Shown: positions 41,822 through 44,273 of the stretch, one piece after another
How positions within the stretch are numbered: position 1 is the stretch's first letter
Layout: every line of letters begins with the position of its first letter
From: Akkermansia muciniphila
GTDB lineage: Bacteria > Verrucomicrobiota > Verrucomicrobiia > Limisphaerales > UBA9464
Length of the DNA stretch: 44,273 nucleotides
Assembly (NCBI GenBank): GCA_945861565.1
Contig: CAMAUY010000032.1
Span: forward strand, 1 to 44,273
Reading direction: 5' to 3'
Notes under the pieces: generated by a model
Database searches by the model: none
What the model saw: the letters and a program-made list of their open reading frames with translations, nothing else
What the model was told of the DNA's origin: nothing
Made by a program: the position numbers and the translations under genes

Positions 41822-44273
41822 TCACGGAGACGCCGCTTCGTTCCCCGTTGATTCAAGAACTTTCAAAACGGGCTGTGGATCCGAACTTGTGCCGGTCACA
41901 TACGTTTTCACGCCGGTCAAATGGTGCCCAAAGAAAGTGTCGTACGGACGACTAAACCAGTCCTTGGGTTCGGGAATTCCAAGGTGCCTGTTGATCGCGG
42001 CTATTTCGATGCCGGCGCTCAAGGCCTCGATCAAGGCCGATCGAGCCTCGGTTGAAAAACCGCCTTGCGCCAGAAGTCGGCCGAGGCGCAGACGATCATC
42101 GAGACGCTGGGATGCCTCCGTTCGGCGCTTCAGGTTTTCCGGAGAGATCGCGCGGGGCACTTCCGAAACCGGGTGGAGTGGGCGTGCGGCACGATAGGTC
42201 CGGGCGATCACTCCCGCCGCGATCAATCGCTCGATCGTGGCATCCGTCGCTGCGTCGACGATCTCGAGCTTGGCGGCTTCAGCCTGGGCTGGGGTCGGGA
42301 AATACTTCTGATGAATCTCCAACAGCGCGGCGCTGTGGTTCGCAACCGCACCGTCGACAACAACATATAGAACTGCCGTTTCATCGTGTGTCAGGAATCT
42401 CTCCTCACAGCGCAGCAGCGACCCCCCGAGTCTTCCCCGCGTTTCCTCCGCGAAACCCATCGGGCGATCCGATGGCAATTCCGCTGTTGCCTTGTGCGTG
42501 CCGTCCGGGGGCAGCGCGGTTTCGGCGGTGACAAGCATTTGCAGACGCTTAAGGAACGATTGCTGCCCCGTCCTGAGTGGAATGGAATCCAGATCCCCTT
42601 GCCGATCCAGGACGCCGTCGGCCAGCGCCTGCTTATTGGCGAGGGTCGCGAGCATCTGGTGCTCGATCGTGTCTTCGGAGATTAGATTGATGATGCTGAC
42701 GGTTTTCGTCTGATGCTTGCGCCAGGCGCGCGCGATGCGTTGTTCCAGTTTGGCAGGATTCCATGGGAGATCGCAATTAATCACAACACTCGCGTTTTGG
42801 AGGTTGAGTCCCGTCGCTCCGCAGTCGGTGCTGAGGAATACCCGGCAACCCGGATCGGACTTGAAGGCGATGATCTCGGCCCGACGTTTCTGCTGCGGCA
42901 CCGATCCGGTATGCCATGCAAACCCCATGTCGAGCTTCTGACACAGTCCACGGACGAGCTCGAGCATGCGTTCCCATTCGGAGAAAATGATCACCTTCAC
43001 TCCAGCATTTTCGCGGCATTCCTCGAGGATCTTTTGTAATTCGTCGAGCTTCGGGCACTCGCGCTCCTTCGGATCGAGGATATAATTTGTGTCACAGGTC
43101 ATCCGCATCATCGCCAGATGAATCATCAAGCGGTCCTGTTCCTGTTTCGTTAGCGGGCGACGCTTCAAGATGCGGACGAGGCGGGCGACGACTTCCTTGT
43201 ATTCGGTGTAGGCGACGTGCTGCTTCGGAGAGAGCGAGACAAAGTGATTTCGATCCACCCGGGCGGGAAGTTCGGTCTCGACGTCCGATTTTCTCCGCCG
43301 CAGCAGATAGGGGGCAATTCGCTCCGAGAGTTTGCCGAGGTTTCTATATCCAGCCGGTCGGCCGCGGTCGTCAAAGGTGAAGTATTCGCGGTTGAATCGG
43401 AAGAGGGGCCCGAGGATCGAGGGATCCAGAAAATCGACGATGGAATAGAGTTCGTCGATGCGGTTTTCGATTGGTGTGCCGGTGAGGACGAAGGCGTATC
43501 GGCTCTCGAGACGCTTGACCGCTTGGGCCGAAAGAGTGCTCCAGTTTTTGATTCGCTGGGCTTCATCCAGGATCACGACGTCGGGCTTGAATCGCTGATT
43601 GACGATGGCGGCGTCGCGAATCAATTGCTCATAGTTCACCACCGTAAAGAACGTCTGTTCATCGTACGCCGTTCGTCGCGCGGACGGACCGCCGAACACG
43701 GGACGGCAGGGCAGGTCGGTGAACATCCGGATTTGCTCCTCCCATTCGGTTTTCAACGACGCCGGACTGACCACGAGAACGCGCTGCGCCTTGCCCAGGC
43801 GTTTGAGGAGCGCGCAGGCCGCGATCGCTTGGATCGTTTTGCCGAGTCCCATTTCGTCCGCAAGCAGCGCCCGTTCGGTGAACGCGAGATGCAGCATGCC
43901 ATCCCGTTGGTACGGGAACAGCGGGACCTTGGTTTCATGAGTGGGCCATTCCCCGCTCTGAATCTTCAGCTCGTACTCCCGGCGAAGCAGGCGCCTTTCT
44001 GCGACCCGCTTTTCGGACTCGTGCCATGGCCCGACTTCTTGCGAGACCCGCGCCTCGGGGCGATTCGTTTGTCGGAGCTTTTCGAACGCAGCAATGGCTT
44101 CGTCAATGCTCGCACCGCTGAGGCAACCATCCTTGGCAAACCAGTTTTTGATCGACGCCGGAAGACGGCTTGACCCGCGCTCGACCCACAAGGTTTTGCT
44201 TTCGGAATCGATCACGAGGTCGATTCGTGGCGATCCCTGTCCGGCCGCATGCTGAAACCGCTTCTTCGATCGG
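41822..44273 (-). CDS. SNF2-family helicase (5' end outside window)
   Basis: The frame stays open to the right edge, so the protein is longer than the ~815 residues seen; the GTG at 44213-44215 is one internal start candidate. SNF2 motifs are present: PYQRDGMLHLAF (Q motif), LLADEMGLGKTIQAIAA (Walker A), VVILDEAQRIKN (Walker B, DEAQ), VLTGTPIENRIDELYSI, VKVIIFSEWERML, FLSTDCGATGLNLQ and LEQRIARAWRKHQ (motif VI). The last ~200 residues after the helicase core are not recognised; they include a Glu/Leu-rich stretch and an Arg-rich helix. DEAQ in motif II is usual for bacterial SNF2. Nucleic-acid remodelling is inferred. Confidence 0.9.
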   Translation of the reverse strand, partial: RSKKRFQHAAGQGSPRIDLVIDSESKTLWVERGSSRLPASIKNWFAKDGCLSGASIDEAIAAFEKLRQTNRPEARVSQEVGPWHESEKRVAERRLLRREYELKIQSGEWPTHETKVPLFPYQRDGMLHLAFTERALLADEMGLGKTIQAIAACALLKRLGKAQRVLVVSPASLKTEWEEQIRMFTDLPCRPVFGGPSARRTAYDEQTFFTVVNYEQLIRDAAIVNQRFKPDVVILDEAQRIKNWSTLSAQAVKRLESRYAFVLTGTPIENRIDELYSIVDFLDPSILGPLFRFNREYFTFDDRGRPAGYRNLGKLSERIAPYLLRRRKSDVETELPARVDRNHFVSLSPKQHVAYTEYKEVVARLVRILKRRPLTKQEQDRLMIHLAMMRMTCDTNYILDPKERECPKLDELQKILEECRENAGVKVIIFSEWERMLELVRGLCQKLDMGFAWHTGSVPQQKRRAEIIAFKSDPGCRVFLSTDCGATGLNLQNASVVINCDLPWNPAKLEQRIARAWRKHQTKTVSIINLISEDTIEHQMLATLANKQALADGVLDRQGDLDSIPLRTGQQSFLKRLQMLVTAETALPPDGTHKATAELPSDRPMGFAEETRGRLGGSLLRCEERFLTHDETAVLYVVVDGAVANHSAALLEIHQKYFPTPAQAEAAKLEIVDAATDATIERLIAAGVIARTYRAARPLHPVSEVPRAISPENLKRRTEASQRLDDRLRLGRLLAQGGFSTEARSALIEALSAGIEIAAINRHLGIPEPKDWFSRPYDTFFGHHLTGVKTYVTGTSSDPQPVLKVLESTGNEAASP

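Noticed and set aside
1..44273. CRISPR array, tRNA or rRNA genes
   Set aside because: I found no regularly spaced repeats, no cloverleaf with a GTTCGA-type T-arm in intergenic regions, and no rRNA-like segments.

Overview
The window looks like part of a GC-rich chromosome from the Verrucomicrobiota, probably a Pedosphaera/Limisphaera-like lineage of subdivision 3. The evidence is gene content: a paired DUF1549/DUF1553 cytochrome and DUF1501 protein, a PVC-type membrane-bound dehydrogenase with one heme site, a lone pseudopilin, a flotillin (FloA) flanked by NfeD proteins, RNase HIII, a CotH/lamin-tail giant secreted protein and a TIGR03790 protein. The lineage call is an inference from these families; no rRNA or tRNA is present to confirm it.

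Left end (1-6.9 kb): a decayed accessory patch. A DUF433/DUF5615 toxin-antitoxin pair sits between the tail of a PIN-domain toxin and a 5'-truncated proline iminopeptidase. A 1454-residue secreted CotH protein and an orphan nucleotidyltransferase follow.

7.0-10.8 kb: a membrane-microdomain island. A long NfeD with a ClpP-like protease domain diverges from floA, which is followed by a single-span protein of unknown function and a short NfeD.

10.8-24.8 kb: a long minus-strand stretch. In transcription order it holds a secreted multi-cytochrome DUF1549/DUF1553 protein, a Tat-exported DUF1501 protein, a pseudopilin, a PVC dehydrogenase, RNase HIII, a collapsed GNAT acetyltransferase, a stand-alone GyrB-like Toprim protein, a secreted alpha/beta hydrolase and a secreted protein of unknown function.

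24.9-34.3 kb (plus strand): a beta-propeller lipoprotein, MutY, then a copper/silver-type efflux operon: a Cys/His-rich small membrane protein, an outer-membrane channel, an adaptor with metal-binding domains at both ends, and a CusA-type RND pump that keeps the three-methionine copper path.

34.4-44.3 kb: a secreted alpha/beta hydrolase fused to a class C beta-lactamase-like domain (minus strand), a highly palindromic non-coding element at 36523-36705, then a compact operon tyrA-aroA-cmk-TIGR03790 whose last genes overlap by 4 nt. The operon is followed by a short REP-like palindrome cluster and a SNF2-family helicase that runs off the right edge.

The most unusual items are the palindromic element upstream of tyrA, the ATPase-less Toprim protein, and the GNAT gene that lost its core between two similar short motifs. 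I see no CRISPR array, no complete insertion sequence, and no clearly new multi-gene defence system.
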